Shown piece by piece: positions 9,977-22,053 of a DNA stretch of 25,761 bases (position 1 is its first letter; every line of letters begins with the position of its first letter). The stretch is taken from the NCBI GenBank assembly GCA_003833135.1, contig QZLH01000815.1, positions 11,285 to 37,045 on the forward strand, in the 5' to 3' direction. This DNA comes from Oehlia diaphana (Eukaryota > Glomeromycota > Glomeromycetes > Glomerales > Glomeraceae). The translations under genes were made by a program, and so were the position numbers. The notes beneath the pieces are model-generated. The model was not told the origin of the DNA. It made no database searches and worked only from the letters and a program-made list of their open reading frames with translations.

Positions 9977-10508
9977 TTTTGAAATATTGCGTAATGTAGC
10001 AAATTACAACTCTATAAATAATGTTTCTTAACCGCATGTAATTGCCTTTTTTAGATTCTGTGATTTAGTCTGTAATACTCTGTATCCATGTTATACAAAA
10101 ATATTTACAGTAAAAATATACTGATTTTTATTATGAAAGTAATGAATTTTTTGTAATTTTTTTTACAGAACACTATTAATTGGAGTACTTTCTACGATTG
10201 TAATATATATATTGAAACAAGAGTGTATAAAAAATCAAATTAATTACCTTAACTTATTTGAAATGAAAGTAGAATTAGTCATTTTTTTTGTTTTTTAGGG
10301 TACAAGGCGCAAAATTCCACTTAAAAAAGGATAAATAATCCTATGCCCCTGTTTATTATTATGACAAATAAGGATAAAAAGCCAAGAAGTACGTCACGCA
10401 CTGGGATTAAAATTTTTTAAAATAGTTAGAATACGACTTCGCTAACAACAAAATGTAATGTATAAGCCGGTTTTTAAAGTTTCATAAAAGAAAAATAAAT
10501 CTTTTCCG
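9977..10508. promoter_or_regulatory. Shared divergent promoter region of VTT and TLDc genes
   Basis: The 532 bp between two divergent start codons must contain both promoters and both 5' UTRs. A TACGTCA (CRE/ATF half-site-like) lies at 10390-10396, and a small imperfect hairpin (AGGAT..ATCCT) lies near 10328-10342. No TATA box can be assigned with confidence in such AT-rich DNA. Regulatory function is inferred from layout only. Confidence 0.5.
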
Positions 10509-11906
10509 ATGTCTAATAACTTGCATAAATCAGAATCATTATCTTCAAATACTAATTGCAATAATAACCTACCTAATTATAATAACCCGCCTAAATATCG
10601 TAGAACTCAGTCTGATTTTTACTCTACTCAACCAGGTTCCACGTCAAATTCTCGAGTAAAAAGTGTTCGAAGAAGAACAACCGGATCGTTCTACGAGAAA
10701 AGTTCCACTACTCTTTTTTGGGATTTGGTTGGTAGGGAAAATTATACTACTTCACTGAACAATTCTCCTGTTCTCTGTAATAGCTCCACACCAACAGAGG
10801 AAGATTATTTTGGTATTGCTACGTATTTTGTAAATAAAATTGGTTCATGGTCTTGGCGATCCAAACTATCTCCCCGAACTGTACCCACTATGATCCCCAA
10901 AAGCGGCGATAACTCAATTAATTTATTAACAACAAAATTTAAAGGATTGCGCTCTTCTCCTACAAGTATTACTAGCATGTTTTTAGGTAGTTTAGATAAA
11001 AATACACAGAAAAATAGCACCCCTTCTGTACCACCACAAGAACCAGAACCAAATAAATCATTGATGACTCCTATTGAACTTCGTGGTAGAAAAGCAGATA
11101 CCGAACCTGTTTTAGATACTGATATGGCTGAACAGGTATATTAATTAACAGGTAAATGAACTTAATAAATAAATAAATCAACACTTAATGTGTTAAAATT
11201 TAGATACGTCAACGACTTCCAAGACGTGTACGATTGGCTCCAAGTTGGAATTTACTATATAGTCTCGATCAGGATGGCACAAGTATGACTACAATGTATC
11301 ATAAAGTGAAAGATAAAGGACCCTTAATATTGGTAATCAAAGACATGGATGAGCAGGTTGATATATAAACCAATTTTCTTGCCTATTTTGGAAATCTCTT
11401 GATAGTTTATTTTTCTAATTACGTAGGTTTTTGGTGCGTTTGTCAGCGAACCATTAAAACAACGTCCTTCTTATTATGGAAGTGGAGAATGGTAAGAAAC
11501 CTTACGTGTTTTTTTTCAAATGTGATGTATATTTATGATAATTATTTTCCTCAGTTTCTTGTGGAAATATGTAAATGAAGGTGAGACATTACCACCCAAA
11601 GTTAAATTTTATATGTGGACTGGAAGGAATGAATATATGATATTAAGTGAACATGATTATTTGGCGATTGGTGGAGGGTAAGTAAATAATATCAATTTTG
11701 TTGTCATGTCTATCTCTCCGGTTAATATTTAAAAATATTCTTAAACTAACAAATTAATTCTTTATAGCGATGGAAGGGTTGGTTTGTGGATGGATTCAGA
11801 TCTTGAAAGAGGATCTTCAGCAAGATGTGACACTTTTGATAATGAAGTCTTGTCTTCAACTCCTGAATTTATTTGTATGGGGTTTGAAGTATGGGGTTTC
11901 AATTGA
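10509..11906 (+). CDS. TLDc-domain protein (OXR1-like)
   Basis: Five exons: 10509-11135, 11204-11356, 11427-11491, 11555-11677 and 11768-11906, all phases compatible, giving 368 residues. The first 209 residues are Ser/Asn/Thr-rich and probably disordered. The TLDc domain fills about 212-368: LPRRVRLAPSWNLLYSLDQDG, PLILVIKDMDEQVFGAFVSEPL, YYGSGE, then CFLWKY, an AIGGGDGRVGLWMDSDLERGS core block, and the typical ending EFICMGFEVWGFN. TLDc proteins such as OXR1 and yeast Oxr1 protect against oxidative stress and bind or regulate the V-ATPase. That role is known for the family and inferred here. There is no LysM or GRAM domain before the TLDc domain, so the overall form is like short fungal OXR1 proteins with a longer N-terminus. 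It converges with the xylulokinase gene 205 bp downstream. Confidence 0.92.
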
Positions 11907-12111
11907 ATTGGATTTTCTACTTCTCCGTATTAATATTTATTATATAAAACAGTAAATTATTTAACAAAAGTACCAATTGTATTTTGTAGATTAACTTTAT
12001 TATATTTGTATAAAATTTATTATTAAAATTATTTTTTAGCTTGTAAATAATAAACTTTAATCCATTAGCAATCACGTGAGCAATAACCAATCAAATACAT
12101 TTCTGGGTACT

Positions 12112-13992
12112 TTACAGTTGGATCACTAATTTTTCCAATTCTTGATAATTTTCAATCATACTATCATAGATTTTTGTATTTTCAAAGTCAGGTTCAGCAA
12201 CAAGTGAGAAATTCTCTTCGTTATAATTTGAATTAATTATATTTTTGCACTCTCGTTTTAAAAAAGCCGTTCTGGCTTTGATGGCAGCACCCATAGAAGC
12301 AGAATTTTCTCCTTGGTTTCTCCAAACCTGAGCTCCAAAAACATCCGCTAAAATTTTCACAATTTGATTGTTTTTACTCGCACCTCCCACAACAATTATT
12401 CTTTGTATCTTTTCCTTTTTCTCATAATCATCTTTTAATAACTTATCTATTCTAAGTTTCATTGAAAGAAATTGTGATTCAATAACTGCTCTTACGTTAT
12501 AATTTTCGTCTACGAATTCTTTTACTAATTTGTTACTATCAAATTTATAAATTCCTTTTGCAAATGGAACTATTTCTTGAAAAAGGAAATAAAATCCTAT
12601 TTGTGATTTAATTGGCTTAGATGAATTTAAAACGTTGTTAAATCTTTCCCACGTCACATCTTTGGTATAAATATCACGTATATGTTCACGTGTCAAACTT
12701 CCATTTTTATAGCATAGCATCGAAAAATAGGACGCTGGTATTATAGGATGACATAATGTGTGAGATTCTGATGTTGGACATGGTTTAGAAGTATAAAGTA
12801 AAACTGTATCCGAGGTACCAAGAGAGATTACAATATTTCCGGGTTTAATATTAAAAGATATTAGTGTGGCCGAGTTGTCGCCAGTAAACGGAATTATTTT
12901 ACAATCTAATAATATATATATATAAACAAATTGGGCAGATTAGATAATATTCAACAAAAAACTTACCTTCACTGAATCCGTATTTTTTAACAAAATATTC
13001 GTGTACGTTCCCTAAAATTTTTAATCCGTCGATTTCGGGTTCGTCAAGTTTTTCTTTTAATTTTCCTTCAGCACCACAACTACATATATTTAATAATTTG
13101 TCTTCCCATTGTTTAGTGTGAATATTTAATAGATTCATTCCAGAACCGTCTGAAATGTCTATAGGCGCATAATGACCAAGAAATAAAGTAGCGAGAAACG
13201 AACTAACTAAAGAAATTCGCGAAGTTTGAGAAAATGCGTTTGGATTTGCTTTGCAAAGCTTAAATAAAGCAGTATATAATCACCTTAGTTAAATTCAAAC
13301 TACATTATGAAAAAAAAAAAACTACCTTTGCAATTTGATTTCCAGTAAATCTTTCATATGCTTTGGATCCCGTTAAGTTTGCTAAAACTTCCGCACCCCC
13401 GATTAGCTTTTCTAGCTCGCGACATTGTTCTGATGTACTTGAATCTTGCCAAGTTGGAGATTGTTGAACTGAGAAAGCGTTTTTTAATTGGTCTACGAGA
13501 GGTTTAGAGTGATCAAGTGCTGATAATAAAAATGGAGCATTATGCGACCAATAAATGCTTCCGTGTTGCTATCATTTGATAGAAAATGAATTATTAGGAA
13601 ATTGAATGATAGAGTTACACGTTCCGAAATAATAAATTTACTTGACCAGCTCCTGATATTATTCGAACTTTATGAAATGGGAATTTTTTAGTTTTGAGTT
13701 TTTGAAGAAGTATGTCTAATGATTCCACCCACATTAATGTTGGGCAAACTACAGTCTCTCCATTTGATATTACCCCATTAAGAGTTCTGAATACAGAATT
13801 AAGTTTGAAAAATCATCTTTTAAACAAAGAAATATCTTAACTAACATACCCATAATGTGGCAATTCTTTGTCAAAATGTACAGTCTCTTCAAAGACAATT
13901 TGATATGTATCTTCAATTACTGTAAGTTTCAATTGTTGAGTTGATAAGTCGAAACCAATATATAAATTGGGTAGATTATCAAGTTTTGACAT
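12112..13992 (-). CDS. D-xylulokinase (XYLB-like, FGGY family)
   Basis: Five minus-strand exons: 13992-13850, 13786-13642, 13568-13326, 13258-12967 and 12905-12112, giving 538 residues, almost the length of human XYLB. FGGY kinase landmarks are in order: N-terminal phosphate-binding GFDLSTQQLK (13-22), GAGQQHGSIYW (93-103), SSFLATLFLGHYAPIDISDGSGMNLL split across my notes as IDISDGSG and NLL, FTGDNSA with the probable catalytic base Asp284, SLGTSDT (302-308), the CYKNGSLTRE segment and the ATP-site VVGGASKN (446-453). The enzyme phosphorylates D-xylulose to xylulose-5-phosphate in the cytosol, feeding pentose catabolism into the pentose phosphate pathway. The last intron (12906-12966) falls just before the FTGD motif. 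The third intron's acceptor was chosen because nearer AG sites bring an in-frame stop. It is divergent from the ABCG gene. Confidence 0.95.
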
Positions 13993-14377
13993 TTTTTACA
14001 TAATAACGAAAAAAATTCTCTAGATGTGAGCGTCCAATCGGTAATCAAAATCAGCGAGTTTCTATATTTAGTAATTTATGCGTGATCAGATTAATTTTGA
14101 ATGATAAAATGACACAAAATTAGCCTTATTGAAAATTAATAATATGTTATAGAATAAAAATTTCCCGGTTGATCTTGTTACGAATGCGTCTATCTTTGAT
14201 TGCTACGATCAAACATTTTCAATAAATAATTTTTTTTCACTTTACAATTATTTAATTATTTTTTCTTTTTATTACTGTTATCCTTTTATAATTTAGAAAA
14301 TAGAAATAAAATTTTTGGCCATTTGTTGAATACAAACGGCTTAGATTTTTATTTATTTAATAGTAAATTTTTCTGTA
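13993..14377. promoter_or_regulatory. Shared divergent promoter region of xylulokinase and ABCG genes
   Basis: The 385 bp between the two divergent ATGs must hold both promoters. A CCAAT pentamer occurs near 14032. Long T-rich tracts near 14225-14275 could be nucleosome-excluding. No binding site is certain. Confidence 0.45.
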
Positions 14378-15188
14378 ATGTTTTCTTTAAATAAGTGCTG
14401 GCATAGCCCAGCCATTTTCATTCTAATTTGGTTAACTTGTGTTATAATGCCGATATGCTTGGCATCAAGGCCAACACAAGAAGAAGCACAGAAATTTGTA
14501 AAGGCTTTGCGTTCTATTTATTTCCCTCGGCAAAATTCGTCTCTTGAAATAAAAGACGAACCTAAACAACCAGAATGCCCACCCTGTTTTAACTGTCACC
14601 TTCCTGTTTTTGAGTGTTCTCATTTTACCAGCTGCAATGATTATAATGGGAAATGCACGTGCCTACCTGGTTTTGGTGGAGAGGATTGTTCTAAGCCTGT
14701 TTGCAATTCTCTAGCCGACGGAACTAACCGTCGTCTGCGTGGAAAAGATAAAGTGTGCGAATGCTCTGAAGGCTGGGAAGGAATCAATTGCAATGGTTGG
14801 TTATGAGCTTTATCAATATTCTATTAAATCAATTATTAACTTGGTAAGCTGATTATTTAGTTTGTAAAACTGATTCCGCTTGCGATCCGATGGTGTCTAC
14901 TAAACAGAATGGCACATGTTATAAGGGAGGGTTGACCGTTTATGAGAATTTCCAAATGTGTGACGTAAAAAGTTTGTAAATTTTTTTTTGTTTTTTTTTT
15001 TTTGAATACATTAGTTTATAATGTATAACTGAATAAAATATTTTAAACTTCTAGATAAGAAAATTCTTGACATGCTTCCTGATCAACCTCCTCAAGTCAC
15101 TTTTTCTTGTCACCGCAAGAAAGAGACTTGCGATTTTCAATGTAACTATATTAAATTTTTTTTTAGGATCTTTAAACTAATTTATTTT

Positions 15189-15223
<35 letters not shown>

Positions 15224-18200
15224 TTGTTAATAGTTTGGATTAATCAAACAGAATCATTTTACTGTCACTTGGATGAGTGTTCTTTTGATCAAGAAATAAC
15301 TCAGGATCAAAATATAACTCAATATAATTGTAAAAATATAAAATGCAAATGTATGGCTGGGGAAATGTTGTGCGGAAAGGATGGTAGCATTGGTATGTGA
15401 CAATATATTAATTATTTTATAAATGAGCTTTGTTATAATGTTAATATTTATGAATTTATGCAAGATCTATCCGAGTGGTTGATAGAAGAAATTAAAGGAC
15501 CTGCAGAATTTAAATGTTATAATCCCAGTGACTGTCGATTTTCTGGTATAAACATTGCCATAGACTTGTTTTGATTTGTTTTATCTGACCCCGATCTAAA
15601 TTGATAATTTTATTATTATTAGAACCAAATATGAATGCACTTATTTTGTCAATTTTTGGTGATAAATATATTTCCCTAGATTGTAAAAGTGGTGAATGTC
15701 TTCATTATAGCGAAGTTCCAGGATTTGAAGTAAGTTCAATTTACTAAGATTGGGAAAGTAAAAATTATTTTTAATGTTTAATTATATGTTAATAGAGACC
15801 ACGCCAACCAAACAATACAAACATGATAATAGTATCTGTGTTTGCAGTGCTTACATTTGTTGCCGGTATTTTCGGAGGTGAATAATAATTTTTATTGGTT
15901 TTGACAGAATTGAATGATTTAACTTATTGAGATAATTTTTTTATTTTATTAAGCTGTATTTTACTTGTCTCGTAATTGGGTAACACCATCGTCTAATATT
16001 TCTCTTCCCGATGATGAGAGTTCGCATCTCATGGCTAATCATATACCAGCTGAGTTACTCTTCCAAGACATCAGTTATTACATTGGTGATAAACAAGTTC
16101 TTCACTCAATTCATGGAGTAGTGAAACCGGGAGAGGTCATGGCCATTATGGGTGGATCCGGAGCTGGTAAAACAACTTTCTTGGACATTCTTGCACGAAA
16201 GAATAAGGCTGGTAGAATCAGAGGAAAAACGTTAGTTAACGGGCATTTGGTAGATGATGAAACGTTCAAAAATGTGGTTGGGTATGGTATAAGTTTTCGT
16301 TATAAATGGTTACTTGCTGTTTTTTTTTCTAAATATATCATTATATTAGTTACGTAGATCAAGAAGATCATCTTTTACCTACTTTGACTGTTTATGAGAC
16401 TATTTTATATTCTGCACTTTTACGCCTGCCACGCGAAATGAGCTTCGAGGCCAAAAATTTTAGGGTTATGGAAACTATGAGTGAATTAGGAATATTGAGA
16501 ATTAAAGACTCTAGGATAGGTGATGCTGGTAAGAAATAACCAGGAGTTTAACGTACTTCACTTCTTGTGATTTTTGTTGAAATATTGTAAACCTCATTTC
16601 AACCTCAACAGTACCAACCGGTTTTCATAAAAACAGGTGCGAGATCAATTTCTGGTGGAGAAAAACGTCGTGTTTCAATTGCCTGTGAATTAGTTACTTC
16701 TCCTTCGATTTTATTCCTTGATGAACCAACTTCTGGATTAGATGCATATAATGCATATAATGTAGTTGAATGTCTTGTTACCCTTGCAAGAAATTATAAT
16801 CGTACGGTTATTTGTACAATTCACCAACCTAGAAGTAATATTTTTGCACTATTTGATCAGTTAGTGTTACTTGCTAATGGTCATATGGTATATTCTGGGG
16901 AAGTAAGTAAATGTCACACATATTTTGAAAGCATAGGGCATAAATGTCCTCCTGGTTTCAATATTGCAGACTATTTAGGTAAATAAATTCTTTTATAATC
17001 CATTATCATTATTCGAATTTATTAATATTTGTTGTATATTATTAGTCGATTTAACCATGTATGCGGTTAAACCGCGCAATTCTAGCGAAGATCAAGACGA
17101 AGATGATGACTCAGAAATTATTGACGGGATCTCCTCAGCTCGTCCACCTCCAATCTCTTCAGCCGAAAGACGTCCAATGCTTAGAAATCGTGTCTCTATT
17201 CATGATATTCAAGATTCAGAATTGTACAGGCCGCAATCACGTTTATCAGATCAACAAGAGAATAACGGTGTTTTTGAATTAAATAATCGTGATGTACAAA
17301 GTGATGATAGCATTAACATTAATGTGCATAACGATAGAATGACTGATCACTTGAAAATGTTAGTTGATGGGTACAATAGAAGTATGATTTCTCTTGGCAT
17401 AAAGGATGAAATTGATCGTGCTGAAATGAAGTGAGTAGAATGATTATTTATTAGTAATTTAACGTTATGTTCGCACTTTAATAATTTAATAATTTCGCTA
17501 TAGTGAACGACGTCAACCTCTATTAGCTTCAAATGGAGTAAATACTACAATTAGTTCTCATCTTCGCGCCTCGTGGTTTACTCAGTTCCGTATTCTATCG
17601 GATCGCACATTTAAAAATTTATATAGGAATCCCATGTTAATGCTTACACATTATTGTATTAGTGTTTACTTAGCACGTAAGTAGGGAGCATTGATTTTTA
17701 AAAATTTCTTTAATTATTTATCTTTCATTTTTTTTTAGTTCTTTGCGGTTCATTGTTTTATAAGGTTACCAATGATATTGCTGGGTTTCAAAATCGAATG
17801 GGTGTGTTGTTCTTTATGTGTGCACTATTCGGGTTTGGGTGTTTGAGTTCATTACATGTTTTTGCAGCGGAAAGAATATTATTTGTAAAAGAACGAGCAA
17901 ATGGATATTATGCTCCGATTACATATTTTTCGTCGAAGGTACATAAGAATAGTTTTGTTTCTTTTGTATTTGTAAATGGATAACTAATTTATATTTATAA
18001 CTGGCTTTATTAGGTTTTGTTTGATATTATTCCATTACGTGTAGTGCCTCCTATCCTTATGGGAGTTATAATATATCATATGGTAGGATTAGTTGATGGT
18101 ACTGCAGAATTTTTCAAATTCTTGCTAGTACTGGTTTTATTCAATCTCACTGCAGCAAGCATATGTCTATGTATCGGTATTCTCTTTAAGGAATTGGGAG

Positions 18201-18688
18201 TGGCAAGTTTATTGAGCAGTTTAGTTATGTTATTCAGTATGTTATTTGGTGGTTTACTTTTAAATAAGGGTATGTTAAATTTTTATATAAAATTATTTGC
18301 ATGTTAAAATCATAAAAAAAATATTTATATTTTTTTCTTGCTTTGATCAGATTCAATTCCAGAATATTTGTCTTGGTTAAAAGATCTTTCATTCTTTAAT
18401 TATGCATTTGAAGCATTAATTGTTAATGAAGTAGTTTATTTAACTTTAACTGAAGAAAAATATGGATTACAAATTGATGTAAGTAATGAGTATGTTTAAT
18501 GGGAAAAATGAGAATTATTCTAACCAATAAAAAATTTCTGATAGGTACCCGGAGCTACTATTCTATCAACATTTGGATTTGACGCATCAGCATATTGGAT
18601 AGATGTAGTAAAATTGACTATTATGTTTAGTTCGTTTATAGTACTTTCATTTACCTGTTTACAACTTTTTGTAAAAGAAAAACGTTAA
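14378..18688 (+). CDS. ADP1-like ABCG half-transporter with Cys-rich EGF-like N-terminus
   Basis: Sixteen exons join in phase: 14378-14795, 14861-14971, 15055-15141, 15234-15392, 15465-15545, 15623-15729, 15796-15877, 15954-16281, 16350-16528, 16637-16978, 17046-17430, 17504-17676, 17739-17938, 18014-18269, 18351-18478 and 18545-18688. They give 1059 residues, close to yeast Adp1. A hydrophobic signal sequence (about 11-29) leads into a cysteine-rich region with EGF-like [12 protein letters not shown] (93-104) and [12 protein letters not shown] (127-138). A membrane helix (about 330-352) precedes the nucleotide-binding domain: Walker A GGSGAGKT (415-422), signature SGGE (523-526), Walker [13 protein letters not shown] (542-553) and switch His580. 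An acidic, Ser-rich linker (about 632-760) leads to the ABC2-type membrane domain (about 780-1055, including [13 protein letters not shown]). ABCG half-transporters work as dimers and export lipids or xenobiotics. The substrate of the Adp1 branch is not known to me. Confidence 0.95.
15191..15225. repeat. (ATTT)n microsatellite in ABCG intron 3
   Basis: About nine tandem ATTT units lie in the intron between exons 3 and 4 of the ABCG gene, just upstream of the 3' splice site at 15233. It is a simple slippage-prone repeat. Confidence 0.9.
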
Positions 18689-19584
18689 ATAATTTTTTTT
18701 ATTTATAATTCTCTCTTTAAAATTACTTTTTAATGCATCAACCACCTGTATAATTTTATATAATCAACAAATAAAATTTTTTAAAAAATCTTTATTTGCA
18801 TGTATAACTTTTTTAGACATTAAATACCTTTTTAATCTCTAAGATAGATAAATATATTGTTTATTAATTAATTATAAAATATATTATGTATTATTCGTTT
18901 TAGATGTATACAGTATACAATAATAAATAAATCCAAGTGAAAACTATAAAGCAAAAGATAAATAATACAACAATAATAATGATATATATAAATAAATAAA
19001 TATAAATAAATAATAAAATACTTTAAAACTAAATTATATATTTTGAATAAAATATATATTATATATTATTATATAATGAAAATAAATGATTGATGAGATA
19101 TTATTTCACTGTCCTTTGACAGCTAAAAAATAGTTAATGTACTAGCTAATAAATGAATAATTTTGTGATTGATTTTTTTTTTTTTTGTTTTTTTTGTTTT
19201 TTTTTAGCTTTTTTAGCTTTTTTAGCTTTTGAGTAAAAAATATTGCACCACTAATAAAATACCCTAAATCTGTTAATATCTATGTACATATGAGGAAAAT
19301 CGTAATTTTTTTAGATTCCTAAGCTAACCCTAAAGATATAATTAATATGATATCCATTGCTACTAATATAATTGATTTAAAAGAATGTCAAAGAATGTCG
19401 TGAATAAAGAAAAGAAAAAAACCAATTAGTAAAATATATATATAAACAAAATAATATCGAAGAGAAATATAACATAAAAAAATTTCAAGTTTGCTGAATT
19501 TATATAGCATTAATGGATATTATATTTCTCGTGAAAATAATAAAGAAAGTAAATATAACCAAGTAAAATAAGCCGAGGCAAATT
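18689..19584. other. Convergent intergenic region, low complexity
   Basis: This separates the 3' ends of the ABCG gene (+) and the FYR-domain gene (-). It is dominated by A/T dinucleotide and TAAA-type simple sequence (18900-19070), a poly-T stretch at about 19171-19205, and a short AGCTTTTTT tandem repeat (about 19206-19230). AATAAA hexamers near 18767 could end the ABCG transcript. I see no gene here. Confidence 0.7.
19206..19230. repeat. 9 bp AGCTTTTTT tandem repeat
   Basis: Nearly three head-to-tail copies of AGCTTTTTT follow a long poly-T tract. This is a simple tandem repeat in the 3' flank of the FYR-domain gene. Confidence 0.8.
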
Positions 19585-21732
19585 TTAAGAACTGCCAGTT
19601 TCTTGTTTTATTTGGTGTTCAATAAAATGAGCATGACCATTCGTCACTCCCGGTCTGTTATCATCCTCCTCATCCTCTTCCATCTTAGGTTGTTGAATTT
19701 GCATGGGTTGATCGTCGTCTATCCAACGTTGCATAACATACTTTGTACATTTTTCCGCACCAGGCAATTCCTGTTAAAAAAACAACCAATAGATATAAGA
19801 ACATTATATAAATCAATCAATCAAAGAGTCTTTACATCTTAGATTGATTTACCTGAATGTATTTGGTAATACCTAAATGACTTAACCCCAACATTTCAGG
19901 ACCACTAGCGTGCGTCTTTGAAGGAACTCCTTGTACATTGATTTCATCAAGGATCTTTTTCCATACACCGCTCGATGAACTGGCAACGAACTTACGACCA
20001 GGCTGATCTTCTGCAGTAACTTGAAACTGAATTATTCAAACATAACCGTTAAAATCATACATAACCATCATATGCGTAAAAACATAAGGTCAATTCACTT
20101 ACGATCGGAGTATCACCGCCATCCAAGATTTCACTGGTATAAGTTGTCCTCCTCGTAACATCGACAGCACTCAAATATTGTTTTTTGCTCATAAAACCAA
20201 CGGGAAATATATAACGATTGGTATGATATGCTTCTCTATCCCATACTATTTCACCTATAGATTTAGGCAAGGATAAACACCTAACCGTTAAGTATATTTA
20301 TAAAATAAAAAATAAAACAACCAATAAATGTAATATATTTATTATACCTATCCTATAAATCGTCACTTCATTGGTTCCTTTACCAATTGTAACCGGTAAT
20401 TTCAATGTGCCATCAGGATTCATAGGTAAAGGCTATGTAAAATATAAGACCAATAAAAATAACCAGTTAAAGAAAAAAAAAATGAATATTTAAATTTATT
20501 AAGAAATACAAACCTCTATTCTTTTGGCATCTGTACGATCATCTCGCTTCTTTTTCTAAACGTTATATACGTTAATATTATATTTTAAAATAAATATCTT
20601 TTTCATCAACGAAGAAAACCAATGGTACTTACCACACCCGGTGGCTTTCGACGACGTTTCTGCGGTAATTCATCAGCACCTCCATCATCAGCCTACAAAT
20701 TGATGTGGTTCATGTTACATACACATATATGAGCTAACCGAAAAACATATAAAAGATCAATAATTTACCTTTCGTTTGCCAGGTTTGTTCGAGTTCGATG
20801 CTTGAGGGGATGTATGACTTTTTCGTGATGATGGTGGTGAAACTTTTCGTCGATATTCTTTAGTAGTTTTTGGTGGTTCTGAAAAATTTTAAAAACATTA
20901 CGATATTCGTAGATTATTATAATTATAAAAAGAACAATAAGGCGGTGAGAAATAATTTTTTGAAATAGTTAATTACAATTACATTTAAATATTAACCATA
21001 TAATGATGATAGATACCGTATCGGCTCATAACAGCAATACTAGCATCATCTTCATCAGAGGAAGCATCGGACAATATCATGTCTTCGGAGGAGCTACTAT
21101 AAGAAAATTTAATAATGTTGATTAAACGTGCACATAAGGATTTGAATAAAAAAAAGGAAAATAAAATGAAAGGAAATAATTAATTGTACATTTTATAATC
21201 AATGAAATGGATTAACGAAATAGAGGGAAAAAGACTAACTTTGATGATACGTCATCGACAAGACTAGGATTCATGTCCATCATTAAGTCAAGTAAGTGAC
21301 TAGTAAACGCAAAAAAAGTATTAAAACACGAGTTAATAAATGTAATTTGCAGGACTGAAGATATAAAAAGAAAAAAGAATACTGGATTTGTAATAAAAGA
21401 ATCGTGCTATGTATAACAAACTTACTTATTTTCCTCCTTTAACTTCCGCGCCTTATGCTTGGTTATCTCTAGACTATGTTTCAAGTCGTCCCTTTGCTAT
21501 AAATTGTAAAGAATTAGTTATTACTAGTCTTTAAAATAAAATAAAAATTCGAGATAAATAATTCAGAGAAAAAGAAGCAAAGCGCGTTATATAATCACCC
21601 TTCTCAAACATGAAGAATGGTAATAACATAAGTGTAAAACATTAAATTATTTCATTCACAGACCTTGTTCAGTGCTTCGTACTTTTCTCGTAACCTATAA
21701 TATTTTTCTTTGAAAGATCGTGAATCGGCCAT
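19585..21732 (-). CDS. FYRN/FYRC-domain protein (TBRG1-like)
   Basis: Eleven short minus-strand exons join in phase: 21732-21664, 21496-21426, 21299-21240, 21096-21017, 20878-20769, 20692-20633, 20555-20514, 20432-20348, 20254-20103, 20026-19853 and 19770-19585, giving 362 residues. The N-terminus (MADSRSFKEKYYRLREKYEALN) is a probable coiled coil continuing to about residue 47. It is followed by an acidic Ser/Asp segment (about 66-92) and a basic linker with KPGKRK and KRRRKPPG, likely nuclear localisation signals. FYRN lies at about 188-243 (YIFPVGFMSKKQYLS, TYTSEILDGGDTPI) and FYRC follows directly (about 244-315: FQVTAEDQPG, SSSSGVWKKI, GLSHLGITKYIQELPGAEKC). The tail is acidic. FYRN/FYRC pairs occur in MLL-type methyltransferases and in TBRG1. 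No SET, PHD or JmjC domain is present, and the size matches the TBRG1 type. A nuclear chromatin-linked role is inferred. Its ATG overlaps that of a candidate small gene on the + strand. Confidence 0.92.
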
Positions 21733-22053
21733 GAGTCCAGCCCTGTTCGAGTGGGTAAAAGCACAGATAAACTATAAGCGTAAGTGGAAAGCGAGAGCTT
21801 GAACTTGTAAAGAAAACGAAAGAAACGTCCAAAAACTTAAGAAAACTGTCAACAGTTTTTTATTTTGGTATTGGCACGGGTCTATTACGCTTACTACAAT
21901 AATTATTAAACTATAAACTAATGGTTTTTTTATTTTATAGAAGGTTACGCAGCCACACTGACGTCACATAAGTTGAGCATACCTGATATTAGTAATTTAG
22001 GAGTTGATGATTTAAAAGCTGGGCTTTTGTTGCCTGGTTGTAGGATATCTTAA
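21731..22053 (+). CDS. Candidate two-exon 53-residue small protein, unknown function
   Basis: Two exons, 21731-21779 and 21941-22053, are joined by a 161 bp intron with a consensus GTAAGT donor, a CTAAT branch-like site near 21917 and a T-rich TATAG acceptor. The splice completes a CAA codon and keeps one frame to a TAA. The 53-residue product begins MSPALFEWVKAQINYK, contains a block LTSHKLSIPD, and ends DLKAGLLLPGCRIS. It has balanced amino-acid composition, unlike the Phe/Ile/Lys/Asn-rich translations of surrounding non-coding DNA. I do not recognise the family. The ATG shares bases with the ATG of the opposite-strand FYR gene (CATG at 21730-21733), so the two genes would be head to head with no spacer, and each 5' UTR would run antisense through the other's first exon. 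The first exon is short, so another upstream start is possible. Confidence 0.5.

Noticed and set aside
15254..15463. 69-codon minus-strand frame over ABCG exon 4
   Set aside because: It is antisense to a well-supported Cys-rich exon and crosses its intron; no independent evidence.
21959..21966. Perfect CRE palindrome TGACGTCA upstream of the FYR-domain gene
   Set aside because: It lies inside the second exon of the candidate small gene, where it is explained by codons, and one 8 bp match is weak evidence for a regulatory site.
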